Assembly (NCBI RefSeq): GCF_018279705.1
Contig: NZ_CP036498.1
Span: forward strand, 3,613,001-3,677,000
Length of the DNA stretch: 64,000 nucleotides
Direction: 5' to 3'
From: Tardiphaga alba
Lineage (GTDB): Bacteria > Pseudomonadota > Alphaproteobacteria > Rhizobiales > Xanthobacteraceae
Each line of letters begins with the position of its first letter. Position 1 is the stretch's first letter. Under the pieces are notes generated by a model that made no database searches, was not told the DNA's origin, and was given only the letters and a program-made list of their open reading frames with translations. Shown piece by piece: positions 45,320 to 54,652 of the stretch. A program made the translations under genes and the position numbers.

Positions 45320-45784
45320 CTAGAACACCCGCGCGCCCTGCTTCGCATCCAGATCGAATTCCCAGATCTCCACGCCCGGCCCCACCAGATGGCCGTGGCA
45401 TTTTATGTAGTGCGAGATCAGACTGACGCGGGACTGCGGATGCAGGTGACGCAGCGCGAACAGAATTTTGCGATAGTCGCGCGGGGCCGCACTGAATTGC
45501 AGGATCGCCTCATTCAACCCTCGAATTTTCGCGCAGGGCACGTGACCGGACACCGTCCAGGTGTAGGATTTGCACTCCACGATAATGCGCGGACTGGCGC
45601 TGCCGAGATCGAAACGCTTCTTGCGGAACGAGCGGTGGCCGACCGGCAACGAATAGTTCGGCGCCAGCATGACGCCTTTGGAATGGAAGAACAGTTGCGC
45701 GGCTTCCTCGAACTCACGCCCGATAGCGACATTGCTCGATGCGCCCGGCCGCTGATAGTTGTTCACGTCCCACAGCATTGCCAT
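45320..45784 (-). CDS. PD-(D/E)XK nuclease-like protein
   Basis: A 154-residue protein whose N-terminal half has a restriction-endonuclease-like signature: helix GREFEEAAQLFF (Glu25), then Asp59 in KRFDLGS and Glu70-x-Lys72 in IIVECKSYTW, the D-(x10)-ExK core. The second half is helical. It may be a small DNA-cutting or structural relative; no methyltransferase or transposase is near. ATG 45784 chosen; GTG 45787 possible. The divergent neighbour is dprA. Confidence 0.68.
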   Translation of the reverse strand: MAMLWDVNNYQRPGASSNVAIGREFEEAAQLFFHSKGVMLAPNYSLPVGHRSFRKKRFDLGSASPRIIVECKSYTWTVSGHVPCAKIRGLNEAILQFSAAPRDYRKILFALRHLHPQSRVSLISHYIKCHGHLVGPGVEIWEFDLDAKQGARVF

Positions 45785-45890
45785 CACTGAACACAAGCCA
45801 GACGGGCTTGCCCCTACTCTCGCACCTTAAATACGAAAGTCAATTGAATGCATCTATAAGTTGATTAATCTGTTGCCGGGGGATTGCAGG

Positions 45891-47009
45891 GTGATCGACA
45901 CGGCCAGCACTCCGGTTCGCTTAACCGGCCAACAACGTCGCGACTGGCTGCGGCTGATCCGCAGCGAGCATGTGGGGCCACGGACGTTTCGCGCGCTGAT
46001 CAATCAATTCGGCAGTGCACGCGCCGCGCTGGAGCGCCTGCCCGACCTCGCCCGTCGCGGCGGCGCCATGCGAACCGGCCGTATCTGCAGCGAAGACGAA
46101 GCAGACATTGAGATCGCGCGAGGCAGCCGGATCGGCGTGCTGCTGGTCTCGCCGGGCGAGGCCGGCTATCCGTCGCGCCTTGCCACCATCGATGACGCCC
46201 CGCCTTTGCTCGCCATACGTGGCAATCGCGAGGCCATGGCACGGCCGATGATCGCCATTGTCGGCTCGCGCAACGCCTCCGGTGCCGGGCTGAAATTTGC
46301 CGAGACGCTGGCGCGCGAACTCGCCGATGCCGAATTCGTCGTGATCTCCGGCCTCGCCCGCGGCATCGATCAGGCCGCGCATCGCGCGAGCGCCGCCGGC
46401 GGAAGCGTCGCGGTGCTGGCCGGCGGTCATGAGCGGATCTATCCGCCCGAGCATGAGCATCTGCTGCTGGATTTGCTGGCTTTCGGCGGCGCGATCTCCG
46501 AGATGCCGCTCGGCCATGTGCCACGTGCGCGAGACTTCCCGCGCCGCAACCGGCTGATTTCCGGCGCCGCGCTGGGCGTTGTCGTCATCGAGGCGGCGGA
46601 GCGATCGGGCTCGCTGATCACCGCACGCATGGCCGCCGAACAGGGGCGCGAGGTGTTCGCTGTGCCCGGCTCGCCGCTCGATCCGCGCGCGGCCGGCACC
46701 AACCGGCTGATCAAGCAAGGCGCAACGTTGGTGACCGAAGCGGCCGACATCATCAACGCCGTCGCGCCGATCATGGAGCGGCCGTTCGAACTGCCGAGCC
46801 GCGAGCCCGACGACGAGATGTCGTTCGATGAGCCCGACGACAGCGACCGCGCGCGCATCATCGGTCTCCTCGGTCCGAGCCCGATCGGCATCGACGACCT
46901 CATTCGGCTAGCGAAGGCGTCACCGACAACGGTGCGCGTGGTGTTGCTGGAGCTGGAGCTTGCGGGACGACTGGAACGTCACGGCGGCGGGCTGGTGTCG
47001 ATAGTGTAA
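45891..47009 (+). CDS. dprA: DNA-processing protein DprA
   Basis: Loads RecA onto incoming single-stranded DNA in natural transformation; widely present even in non-competent species. The 372-residue product has the Rossmann-fold signature [13 protein letters not shown] (GSR 125-127), [15 protein letters not shown], and a C-terminal winged helix. Start GTG 45891 (GGGGGA ten bases upstream); TTG 45861 is in frame too. Confidence 0.93.
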   Translation: MIDTASTPVRLTGQQRRDWLRLIRSEHVGPRTFRALINQFGSARAALERLPDLARRGGAMRTGRICSEDEADIEIARGSRIGVLLVSPGEAGYPSRLATIDDAPPLLAIRGNREAMARPMIAIVGSRNASGAGLKFAETLARELADAEFVVISGLARGIDQAAHRASAAGGSVAVLAGGHERIYPPEHEHLLLDLLAFGGAISEMPLGHVPRARDFPRRNRLISGAALGVVVIEAAERSGSLITARMAAEQGREVFAVPGSPLDPRAAGTNRLIKQGATLVTEAADIINAVAPIMERPFELPSREPDDEMSFDEPDDSDRARIIGLLGPSPIGIDDLIRLAKASPTTVRVVLLELELAGRLERHGGGLVSIV

Positions 47010-47028
47010 CGGCATCGGAGCGAGGATT

Positions 47029-47263
47029 ATGGCAGGAAAAACGCCCACAACGAAGCGCTGAAGTTGATCGCAAACTGGTTCAATGGTGCGTCGTTGACCA
47101 TTGCCGGCGCTGGTGTCGCACTGCCCATCCTGTCGCGTTATCTCGATGTCGGCGCTACGATTTCGCGACCAGAGCTTTTCTGGAACACGATCATCATTTG
47201 CATCGGCTGCGCCTGATCCTACATCTGCTGGGCCAGTACATGGTGGGAGCGATCGATGACTGA
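47029..47263 (+). pseudogene. Two-helix membrane microprotein of the cassette, two apparent frameshifts
   Basis: GAGGA stands five bases before the ATG at 47029. Adding one A to the A-run 47037-47041 and one C to 47212-47213 restores a 78-residue product: MAGKNAHNEALKLIANWFNG and on to LILHLLGQYMVGAIDD. This has the same length as the intact gene at 3154-3390 and matches it at about 18 of 78 positions without gaps. Both lesions are one-base losses in homopolymers, so the gene may be intact in the organism. Confidence 0.6.
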
Positions 47264-47435
47264 TCAGGACATCCAGATACTGTTGGCACCGGTCGTCGTG
47301 ACCGCGGCTTTTGCCGTGACAGGCTTGCTTTTGCGTCGCCATATCCTCAGAAAATATCGAACTGCGAACGAGCCTAAACTAGAGGGGCAGTCTGCGCCGT
47401 CGTCCCGTCTCGCCGATACACCAAAGTCGCGGTAG
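47256..47435 (+). CDS. Single-helix membrane microprotein, second gene of the cassette
   Basis: A 59-residue protein starting MTDQDIQILLAPVVVTAAFA, with one membrane helix at about 8-26 and a long basic/polar tail (RRHILRKYR). It overlaps the 78-residue gene by 8 bp. Its first 12 residues match the protein at 3002-3157 (M1, T2, acidic 5, I6, L9, A11, P12). Unknown function. Confidence 0.65.
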   Translation: MTDQDIQILLAPVVVTAAFAVTGLLLRRHILRKYRTANEPKLEGQSAPSSRLADTPKSR

Positions 47436-47456
47436 CTCCCGGACCAGATCCTGGCG

Positions 47457-47857
47457 CTAGCCGCCCTCGCCGTCGAACTTCTCGCGCGCGTTCGTGATTT
47501 CCGGCAGATGATTGAGCGCCCAGGCGCCGAGCGCCTTCACGGGCTCTGACAAGCCTCGCCCTAGTTCTGTGAGTTCATAGTCCACCCGCGGGGGATGGTC
47601 GGATACACCGTGCGCGTGACGAGGCCGTCGCGCTCCAGGCCGCGCAGCGTCAGCGTCAACATGCGCTGCGAAACGCCGCCGATCATGCGCTTCAGCTCGT
47701 TGAAGCGTCGCGGACCATCGCCCAGCATCATGATCACCAGCACGCTCCATTTGTCGCCGACACGCGACAGCACTGACGCCACGCCGCGACAATCGCTGCC
47801 GGCGGGATCGTGCTGATGGGGTGCCGGGATGGGCACATCGGTGTGCGCGGGTTTCAA
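47457..47857 (-). pseudogene. HxlR-family transcriptional regulator, one apparent frameshift
   Basis: The N-terminal frame shows a winged helix of the HxlR type: DCRGVASVLSRVGDKWSVLV, GPRRFNELKRMIGGVSQRML, LERDGLVTRTVYPTIP. It then stops at MNSQN. A second frame continues RVDYELTELGRGLSEPVKAL to a stop at 47457. One extra base in the 5-G run 47590-47594 (plus strand) joins them into a 133-residue HxlR protein. Divergent from azoR, which such regulators usually control. Confidence 0.8.
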
Positions 47858-47901
47858 AATAGTGCCTTCTTGTGCGGGTTCAGACAGTCACTCATGTAGC
47901 G

Positions 47902-47916
47902 TTGGTTACAAACCAA
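47902..47916. promoter_or_regulatory. Palindromic operator between hxlR-like and azoR
   Basis: TTGGTTACAAACCAA is a perfect 6-3-6 palindrome 18 bp before the azoR ATG. A wider inverted pair, GGTTAC and GTAACC, overlaps it. Probable HxlR binding site. Confidence 0.65.
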
Positions 47917-47934
47917 TACCATAGGTAACCGACC

Positions 47935-48543
47935 ATGAACCTCCTTCACATCGACTCCAGCGTCCTTGGCCACCATTCCGTCAGCCGGCAGGTCTCCGCT
48001 GCCGTCGCCGAACGCCTCACCAAGGCCCAGCCCGGCCTTGCCGTGACCTATCGCGACCTTACCGCTGATCCGCTGTCCCACCTCTCCGGTTCGCATCTGG
48101 CGGCCGCCCAGGGCGGCGCAGCCGATACCGCCTTGCAGGCAGATCTCGCCGCCGGCCAGGCCGCGCTCGACGAGTTCCTGGCTGCCGATATCGTGGTCAT
48201 CGGCGCGCCGATGTATAATTTTACCATCCCGACCCAACTCAAAGCGTGGATCGACCGCATTCTCGTGGCGGGCAAGACGTTCAAATATGGCACCAATGGC
48301 CCTGAAGGCCTCGCCGGCGACAAGCGCGTCATCGTCGCGGTGTCGCGTGGCGGCTTCTATGGCGCCGATACGCCGGCTGCGGCCGGAGAGCATCTTGAAA
48401 CCTATCTGCGCTGGGTATTCGGCTTCATCGGCGTGACCAATGTCGAGTTCATCGCAGCCGATGGCATCGCGGTCGGTCCGGAAATGCGCGAGAAGGCCGT
48501 GAACGGCGCTCTGCAGGCGGCGACGGATCTGCGCGCGGCTTAA
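47935..48543 (+). CDS. azoR: FMN-dependent NADH-azoreductase
   Basis: A 202-residue flavodoxin-like enzyme reducing azo dyes and quinones. Markers: [19 protein letters not shown] (FMN phosphate loop), [19 protein letters not shown] and the VSRGGFYG loop. The ATG is preceded by AGGTAACCGACC. Divergent HxlR-type regulator with shared operator indicates quinone or electrophile response. Confidence 0.94.
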   Translation: MNLLHIDSSVLGHHSVSRQVSAAVAERLTKAQPGLAVTYRDLTADPLSHLSGSHLAAAQGGAADTALQADLAAGQAALDEFLAADIVVIGAPMYNFTIPTQLKAWIDRILVAGKTFKYGTNGPEGLAGDKRVIVAVSRGGFYGADTPAAAGEHLETYLRWVFGFIGVTNVEFIAADGIAVGPEMREKAVNGALQAATDLRAA

Positions 48544-48590
48544 TTGCAGATGCTGTGACGGGCGCGGTCGCCTTTGGTCGATCGCGCCAG

Positions 48591-48806
48591 TCACCTTCCT
48601 CGCAGCCTGAGCCGTTCCTCGGCCTCCAGATGCGCCATGTCCAGCAGGTAGGCGAGCATATCCAGACGATGCCGCCGAGCCAGGCGGGCAAGCTCATGGA
48701 CCGCACCCTTTATGTAATGCGCGGCCTCTACCGGCCCGCCGTCGCCCGGAGGCTGGTCGTCGTCGCCATTGACTGTCATGGACCCGTCCGGTCTCGATTC
48801 AACCAT
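48591..48806 (-). CDS. Small helical protein of unknown function
   Basis: A 71-residue protein, MVESRPDGSMTVNGDDDQPP, followed by a helical C-terminal part (VHELARLARRHRLDMLAYLL, DMAHLEAEERLR). This tail strongly resembles short conserved hypothetical proteins of Bradyrhizobium. Its promoter region, 48807-48840, has imperfect AACCATAATGAG / CTCATAGGTT inverted arms. Convergent with azoR. Confidence 0.65.
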   Translation of the reverse strand: MVESRPDGSMTVNGDDDQPPGDGGPVEAAHYIKGAVHELARLARRHRLDMLAYLLDMAHLEAEERLRLRGR

Positions 48807-48998
48807 AATGAGAGCTTGAGAATAACACTCATAGGTTGAAATATACAACCAAAAGTCACTACCGGCGTGCATGCCCGGCCCGTTTGTCACAATCCCCGAT
48901 TTGACACGGGCCCCCTTCGCACCCATGTTCGCCGCGAAACGGACGGCGCGACTCCCGCGCGCAGCCGCCGATTTCCCCCTGTAAGTTATTGGAAAATC

Positions 48999-51746
48999 AT
49001 GAATCTCGTCATCGTGGAGTCGCCTTCCAAGGCCAAGACGATCAACAAGTATCTGGGCAAGGACTACGAAGTCCTGGCGTCCTTTGGCCATGTCCGCGAC
49101 CTCCCGGCGAAGAACGGCTCCGTCGATCCCGACGCCGATTTCCAGATGATCTGGGAAGTGGACCCGAAGGCGAACAGCCGCCTCAATGACATCGCCAAGG
49201 CCGTCAAGGGCGCCGACAAGCTCATTCTGGCGACCGACCCCGATCGCGAGGGCGAAGCGATCTCCTGGCACGTGCTTGAAGTGCTGAAGCAGAAGCGCGC
49301 GCTGAAGGACCAGAAGATCGAGCGCGTGGTGTTCAACGCGATCACCAAGCAGGCCGTCTCCGACGCGATGAAGAATCCGCGCGAGATCGATGGCGCGCTG
49401 GTCGACGCCTATATGGCGCGCCGCGCTCTCGATTATCTCGTCGGCTTCACACTCTCCCCCGTATTGTGGCGCAAGCTACCCGGCGCGCGTTCGGCCGGCC
49501 GCGTGCAGTCGGTGGCGCTACGCCTCGTCTGCGACCGCGAGCAGGAAATCGAAAAGTTCGTCCCGCGCGAATACTGGTCGCTGGTGACCACGCTGGCGAC
49601 ACCGCGTGGCGACAGTTTCGAAGCCCGCCTGGTCGGCGCCGATGGCAAGAAGATCCAGCGCCTCGACATCGGCGCCGGCGAGGAAGCCGAAGATTTCAAG
49701 AAGGCGATCGACGCCGCGTCGTTCTCGGTCACCACCGTTGATGCAAAACCGGCACGCCGCAACCCGCAGGCGCCGTTCACCACCTCGACGCTGCAGCAGG
49801 AAGCCAGCCGCAAGCTCGGCTTTGCGCCGGCGCATACGATGCGCATCGCGCAGCGTCTCTATGAAGGCATCGATATTGGCGGCGAGACCACCGGCCTCAT
49901 CACCTATATGCGAACCGATGGCGTCACCATCGATGCGTCCGCGATCACGCAGGCGCGCTCGGTGATCGGCGAGGACTACGGCAAGGAGTATGTGCCGGAG
50001 ACCGCGCGCCAATATACGAGCAAGGCGAAGAATGCGCAGGAAGCGCATGAAGCGATCCGCCCCACCGACATGTCGCGTCGCCCCGCCAGCCTGAAGGCGC
50101 GGCTCGATCAAGATCAGTATCGTCTCTACGAACTCGTCTGGATGCGCACCGTGGCCAGCCAGATGGAATCCGCGGAGATGGAACGCACCACGGTGGACAT
50201 CAACGCCAAGGCCGGCGCCCGCGTGCTGGAGCTGCGCGCTACTGGCCAGGTGGTGAAGTTCGACGGTTTCCTGGCCGTCTATCAGGAAGGCAAGGACGAC
50301 GACGCCGACGACGAGGATTCACGCCGCCTGCCCGCCATGAGTGTGGGCGAAGCGCTGAAGAAAGAGAACCTCGCAGTTACCCAGCATTTCACCGAACCGC
50401 CGCCGCGCTTCTCTGAAGCGTCACTGGTGAAGCGCATGGAAGAGCTCGGCATCGGCCGGCCTTCGACCTACGCATCGATCCTCGATGTGCTGAAGGCGCG
50501 CGGCTATGTGAAGCTGGAGAAGAAGCGTCTCTATGGCGAGGACAAGGGCCGCGTCGTCGTCGCGTTCCTTGAGAACTTCTTCGCGCGTTATGTCGAATAT
50601 GATTTCACAGCATCGTTGGAGGAAAACCTCGACAAGATCTCGAACAACGAGATCTCGTGGAAAGAGGTGCTGCGCGATTTCTGGACCGGCTTTATCGGCG
50701 CTGTCGATGACATCAAGGAACTGCGCGTCGCGCAGGTGCTGGATGTGCTCGACGACATGCTCGGGCCGCACATCTATCCCGCACGCGAGGATGGCGGCGA
50801 CCCGCGCCAGTGTCCGACCTGCGGCACCGGCCGTCTCAACCTGAAGGCCGGCAAGTTCGGCGCCTTCGTCGGTTGCTCGAACTATCCGGAATGCCGCCAC
50901 ACGCGCCCTCTCGCTGCCGATAGCGCTGCGACGGCGGATCGCGTGCTGGGCGAAGATCCGAATACGAAGTTTGAAGTCGCCGTGAAGGCCGGACGTTTCG
51001 GGCCTTACATTCAGCTTGGCGATGCCAAGAACTATGAAGAAGGCGAGAAGCCGAAGCGCGCCGGCATTCCGAAGAACACATCGCCCAGCGATGTCGATCT
51101 CGAAATGGCGCTGAAGCTCCTCTCGCTGCCGCGCGAAATCGGCAAGCACCCGGAGACGGGCGAGCCGATCACCGCGGGCCTCGGACGTTTCGGGCCTTTC
51201 GTGAAGCACGAGAAGACATATGCCAGCCTGGAGTCCGGCGACGAGGTGTTCGACATCGGACTCAATCGTGCGGTCACGCTGATCGCCGAGAAGATTGCCA
51301 AGGGCCCCTCGGGCCGCCGCTTCGGCGCCGATCCCGGCAAGCCGCTCGGTGAGCATCCCGCTCTTGGCGGCATCGCCGTGAAGAACGGTCGTTATGGCGC
51401 TTATGTCACCGCGGGCGGCGTTAATGCGACGATCCCGAACGACAAGACGCCGGACACTATCACGGTTGCCGAAGCCATCGCGCTGCTCGACGAGCGCGCG
51501 GCCAAGGGCGGCGGCAAGGTGAAGAAGGTCGCCAAGAAAAAGGCTGCGCCAAAGAAGGCTGTGAAGAAAGCTGCCGATGGCGAGGACAAGCCGGCGAAGA
51601 AGGCTGTCGCCAAGAAGGCCGCCAAGCCTAAATCCGACAGCGCCGCCGCCAGCAAGGCGCGCGCACCGGTGACCAAGAAGACTGTGGCGAAGAAGGCCGC
51701 ACCTAAGAAAACTGCCGCCAAGAAGAGCGCGAGCAAGAACGGGTAG
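48999..51746 (+). CDS. topA: DNA topoisomerase I
   Basis: Relaxes negative supercoils. The 915-residue enzyme has an N-terminal TOPRIM domain (VIVESPSKAKTINKYLG; ATDPDREGEAISWH), the catalytic Tyr303 in GLITYMRTDGV, one classical CxxC zinc finger (CPTCGTGRLNLKAGKFGAF, then CSNYPEC), repeated topoisomerase C-terminal units and a Lys/Ala-rich tail. ATG 48999 begins the TOPRIM fold; the open frame starts earlier. Two bases separate its stop from the rnr start. Confidence 0.97.
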   Translation: MNLVIVESPSKAKTINKYLGKDYEVLASFGHVRDLPAKNGSVDPDADFQMIWEVDPKANSRLNDIAKAVKGADKLILATDPDREGEAISWHVLEVLKQKRALKDQKIERVVFNAITKQAVSDAMKNPREIDGALVDAYMARRALDYLVGFTLSPVLWRKLPGARSAGRVQSVALRLVCDREQEIEKFVPREYWSLVTTLATPRGDSFEARLVGADGKKIQRLDIGAGEEAEDFKKAIDAASFSVTTVDAKPARRNPQAPFTTSTLQQEASRKLGFAPAHTMRIAQRLYEGIDIGGETTGLITYMRTDGVTIDASAITQARSVIGEDYGKEYVPETARQYTSKAKNAQEAHEAIRPTDMSRRPASLKARLDQDQYRLYELVWMRTVASQMESAEMERTTVDINAKAGARVLELRATGQVVKFDGFLAVYQEGKDDDADDEDSRRLPAMSVGEALKKENLAVTQHFTEPPPRFSEASLVKRMEELGIGRPSTYASILDVLKARGYVKLEKKRLYGEDKGRVVVAFLENFFARYVEYDFTASLEENLDKISNNEISWKEVLRDFWTGFIGAVDDIKELRVAQVLDVLDDMLGPHIYPAREDGGDPRQCPTCGTGRLNLKAGKFGAFVGCSNYPECRHTRPLAADSAATADRVLGEDPNTKFEVAVKAGRFGPYIQLGDAKNYEEGEKPKRAGIPKNTSPSDVDLEMALKLLSLPREIGKHPETGEPITAGLGRFGPFVKHEKTYASLESGDEVFDIGLNRAVTLIAEKIAKGPSGRRFGADPGKPLGEHPALGGIAVKNGRYGAYVTAGGVNATIPNDKTPDTITVAEAIALLDERAAKGGGKVKKVAKKKAAPKKAVKKAADGEDKPAKKAVAKKAAKPKSDSAAASKARAPVTKKTVAKKAAPKKTAAKKSASKNG

Positions 51747-51748
51747 TT

Positions 51749-54139
51749 GTGGCCAAAATACGCGACAAATCACGCGACACCGGCTTTCCGTCGAGGGACG
51801 CCATTATCGCGTTCATTCGCGCTTATCCCGGCAAGATCGGCACCCGCGAGATCGCGCGGGAATTCGGCCTGAAGAATGCAGCACGCGTCGAACTGAAGCG
51901 CGTGCTGCGCGAGCTCGTGGCCGAAGGCGCCATTGCCAAGAAGGGCAAGGAAGTCCGCGAGCCCAAGGGCCTGCCCTCCACCGTGCTCGTCGATATCGCC
52001 ACCCGCGATGCCGATGGCGAATTGATTGCCACGCCCGTCGAATGGGACGAAGGCGACGGCCGCCCGCCGCGCATCCGCATTCACACCCCACGCCGGCCCC
52101 TGCCCGGCACCGCTGCCGGTGTCGGCGATCGCGCGCTGGTACGCATCGAGAAAATCGAGGACGACGAGGCTTCGTTCTATCGCGGCCGCGTCATCAAGGT
52201 GCTCGACAATGCGCGCACGCGCCTGCTCGGCATCTATCGCACGCTGCCGAGTGGCGGCGGGCGCATGATCCCTGTGGACAAGAAGCAGGCCGGGCGCGAA
52301 CTCAACATCGCCGCCTCCGATGCCAATGGCGCCGAAGATGGCGACCTCATCAGCGTCGATCTCATTCGCACGCGCGGCTACGGCCTCGCTTCGGGCAAGG
52401 TGAAGGAGCGGCTCGGCTCGCTGTCGTCGGAAAAGGCGATCAGCCTGATCGCGATCCATTCCCACGACATCCCGCAAAACTTTTCACGCAGCGCCTTGCA
52501 GGAAGCGGAAGCTGCAAAACCTGCGGCATTGAAGGGCCGCGAGGACTGGCGCGAGGTGCCGCTGGTCACCATCGATCCGCCCGATGCGAAGGACCACGAC
52601 GACGCCGTCTATGCGGAAGTCGATCCCGACAATGACGACGGCGTGATCGTGACGGTCGCCATCGCCGATGTCGCCTTCTATGTGCGGCCGGGCTCGGCGC
52701 TCGACAGCGACGCGCTCCAGCGCGGCAACTCCGTCTATTTCCCCGACCGCGTCGTGCCGATGCTGCCGGAGCGGATCTCCAACGATCTCTGTTCGCTCGT
52801 CCCCGGCGAACCGCGCGGCGCGCTGGCCGTGCGCATGGTGTTCGACGAGGACGGGCGAAAAGTCTCTCACTCGTTCCATCGCATCCTGATGCGCTCGGCA
52901 GCGAAGCTGAGCTACGCGCAGGCGCAGGCTGCGATCGATGGCAAGCCGGATGACATCACCGGCCCCATTCTCGATCCGATCCTCAAGCCGCTCTGGGCCG
53001 CCTACAAGCTCGTGAAGCAGGCGCGCGACGAGCGCAGCCCGCTCGAGCTCGAACTGCCCGAGCGAAAAATCCTCCTCAAAAAGGACGGCACCGTCGATCG
53101 CGTCATCGTGCCGGAGCGGCTCGATGCGCATAAGCTGATCGAAGAGTTCATGATCCTCGCCAATGTCGCGGCGGCGGAGATGCTTGAAAAGAAGGGCCTG
53201 CCACTTATCTATCGGGTGCATGACGAGCCGACCGTCGAGAAGGTTCACAATCTCGCGGAATTCCTCAAGACCCTCGATATGCCTTTCACCAAAGCCGGCG
53301 CGCTGCGGCCCTCGGTATTCAACCGTATCCTCACCCAGGTGAAGGGCCACGATTCAGAGCCGCTGGTGAATGAAGTGGTGCTGCGCTCGCAAGCTCAGGC
53401 AGAATATGCCTCCGAGAATTACGGGCACTTCGGCCTGAACCTGCGGCGCTACGCGCATTTCACCTCACCTATCAGACGATACGCAGATCTGATCGTGCAT
53501 CGCGCCCTGATCCGGGCGCTCGGCCTCGGCGAAGGCGCCCTGCCCGAGACCGAAACGCCGGAAACGCTGGCGGAAATTTCGGCCCAGATCTCGGCCACCG
53601 AGCGCCGCGCCATGAAGGCGGAGCGCGAAACCACCGACCGGCTGATCGCGCATTTCCTGGCCGACAAGATCGGCGCCAGCTTCCAGGGCCGGATTTCGGG
53701 GGTCACCAAGGTTGGACTCTTTGTCAAATTGACCGAGACCGGCGCCGATGGCTTGGTGCCCATCAGGACGTTGGGCAGCGAGTATTTCAACTATGACGAA
53801 GCTCGCCATGCCCTGATCGGCACCCGCTCCGGCGCCATGTACCGGCTCGGGGATGTCGTCGATGTCCGTCTGGTCGAGGCTGCTCCGGTTGCTGGTGCGC
53901 TGCGATTTGAAATGCTCTCCGAGGGCAACGAAGCACCTCGGAGCCGGCGACGTGAGCACGGTCGCAGCAAGGGCGCTGACGACCGCGAGCGTCACCCGAA
54001 TACGACGAAGTTCAAGTCGTCGAAGAAATCGAAGCCCGGCAAGAATGCGCGGGTGAAGGACAAAGCGAAGAAAGCACTGGCCAAAGCAGGCCGCGCCTCC
54101 CGCTCGACGGGTGGCAAGCCGAAGCGAGGCAAAACGTAA
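51749..54139 (+). CDS. rnr: Ribonuclease R
   Basis: 3'-5' exoribonuclease that degrades structured RNA. Order: N-terminal helix-turn-helix (GKIGTREIAREFGLKNAARV), cold-shock domains, RNB domain with DPPDAKDHDDAVYAEVD, S1 domain (GRISGVTKVGLFVKLTETGA) and a basic tail rich in Lys and Ser. 796 aa. The start is GTG 51749. Partner of topA in an operon. Confidence 0.96.
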   Translation: MAKIRDKSRDTGFPSRDAIIAFIRAYPGKIGTREIAREFGLKNAARVELKRVLRELVAEGAIAKKGKEVREPKGLPSTVLVDIATRDADGELIATPVEWDEGDGRPPRIRIHTPRRPLPGTAAGVGDRALVRIEKIEDDEASFYRGRVIKVLDNARTRLLGIYRTLPSGGGRMIPVDKKQAGRELNIAASDANGAEDGDLISVDLIRTRGYGLASGKVKERLGSLSSEKAISLIAIHSHDIPQNFSRSALQEAEAAKPAALKGREDWREVPLVTIDPPDAKDHDDAVYAEVDPDNDDGVIVTVAIADVAFYVRPGSALDSDALQRGNSVYFPDRVVPMLPERISNDLCSLVPGEPRGALAVRMVFDEDGRKVSHSFHRILMRSAAKLSYAQAQAAIDGKPDDITGPILDPILKPLWAAYKLVKQARDERSPLELELPERKILLKKDGTVDRVIVPERLDAHKLIEEFMILANVAAAEMLEKKGLPLIYRVHDEPTVEKVHNLAEFLKTLDMPFTKAGALRPSVFNRILTQVKGHDSEPLVNEVVLRSQAQAEYASENYGHFGLNLRRYAHFTSPIRRYADLIVHRALIRALGLGEGALPETETPETLAEISAQISATERRAMKAERETTDRLIAHFLADKIGASFQGRISGVTKVGLFVKLTETGADGLVPIRTLGSEYFNYDEARHALIGTRSGAMYRLGDVVDVRLVEAAPVAGALRFEMLSEGNEAPRSRRREHGRSKGADDRERHPNTTKFKSSKKSKPGKNARVKDKAKKALAKAGRASRSTGGKPKRGKT

Positions 54140-54166
54140 CGAAGCGAATCCGAGCGAGACAAAGCC

Positions 54167-54601
54167 ATGATGACGCTGACCACGCCGAAGACTTTTACCA
54201 AGACCTGGACCAACTCCGCCGATCCCGCCGCCAAGCGGGATATGTGGAACGCCATGAAGCGCGGCTTCTTCTGCCGCTGTCCGAACTGCGGTGAAGGCAA
54301 GATGTTTCGCGCCTTCCTGAAGACCGCCGATCATTGCGATCGCTGCGGCCAGGAATTCACGGGCCACCGCGCCGACGACCTGCCCGCCTATCTCGTCATC
54401 GTCATCGTCGGCCATATCGTGGTGCCGATCGCGTTGTGGATCGAGACCAACTATTCGCCGTCAGTGGCGTTGCAGCTTGCGATCTACCTGCCGATTTCGT
54501 TGATCATGTCGCTCTGGCTGCTACAGCCGGTCAAGGGAGCTGTTGTCGGATTGCAATGGGCTCTGCGCATGCACGGGTTTGGCGACGGACACGAGCACTG
54601 A
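54167..54601 (+). CDS. DUF983 membrane protein
   Basis: A 144-residue protein with a four-Cys zinc ribbon (CRCPNCGEGKMF and CDRCGQEF) followed by two membrane helices (YLVIVIVGHIVVPIALW; YLPISLIMSLWLL). This is the DUF983 pattern. Function unknown. It lies 27 bp after rnr, so probably in the topA-rnr unit. Confidence 0.92.
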   Translation: MMTLTTPKTFTKTWTNSADPAAKRDMWNAMKRGFFCRCPNCGEGKMFRAFLKTADHCDRCGQEFTGHRADDLPAYLVIVIVGHIVVPIALWIETNYSPSVALQLAIYLPISLIMSLWLLQPVKGAVVGLQWALRMHGFGDGHEH

Positions 54602-54652
54602 TACGGTTGCCGTCCCCAAACAAACTCGAAGAAAAGATTTCTAGGAGACGGA

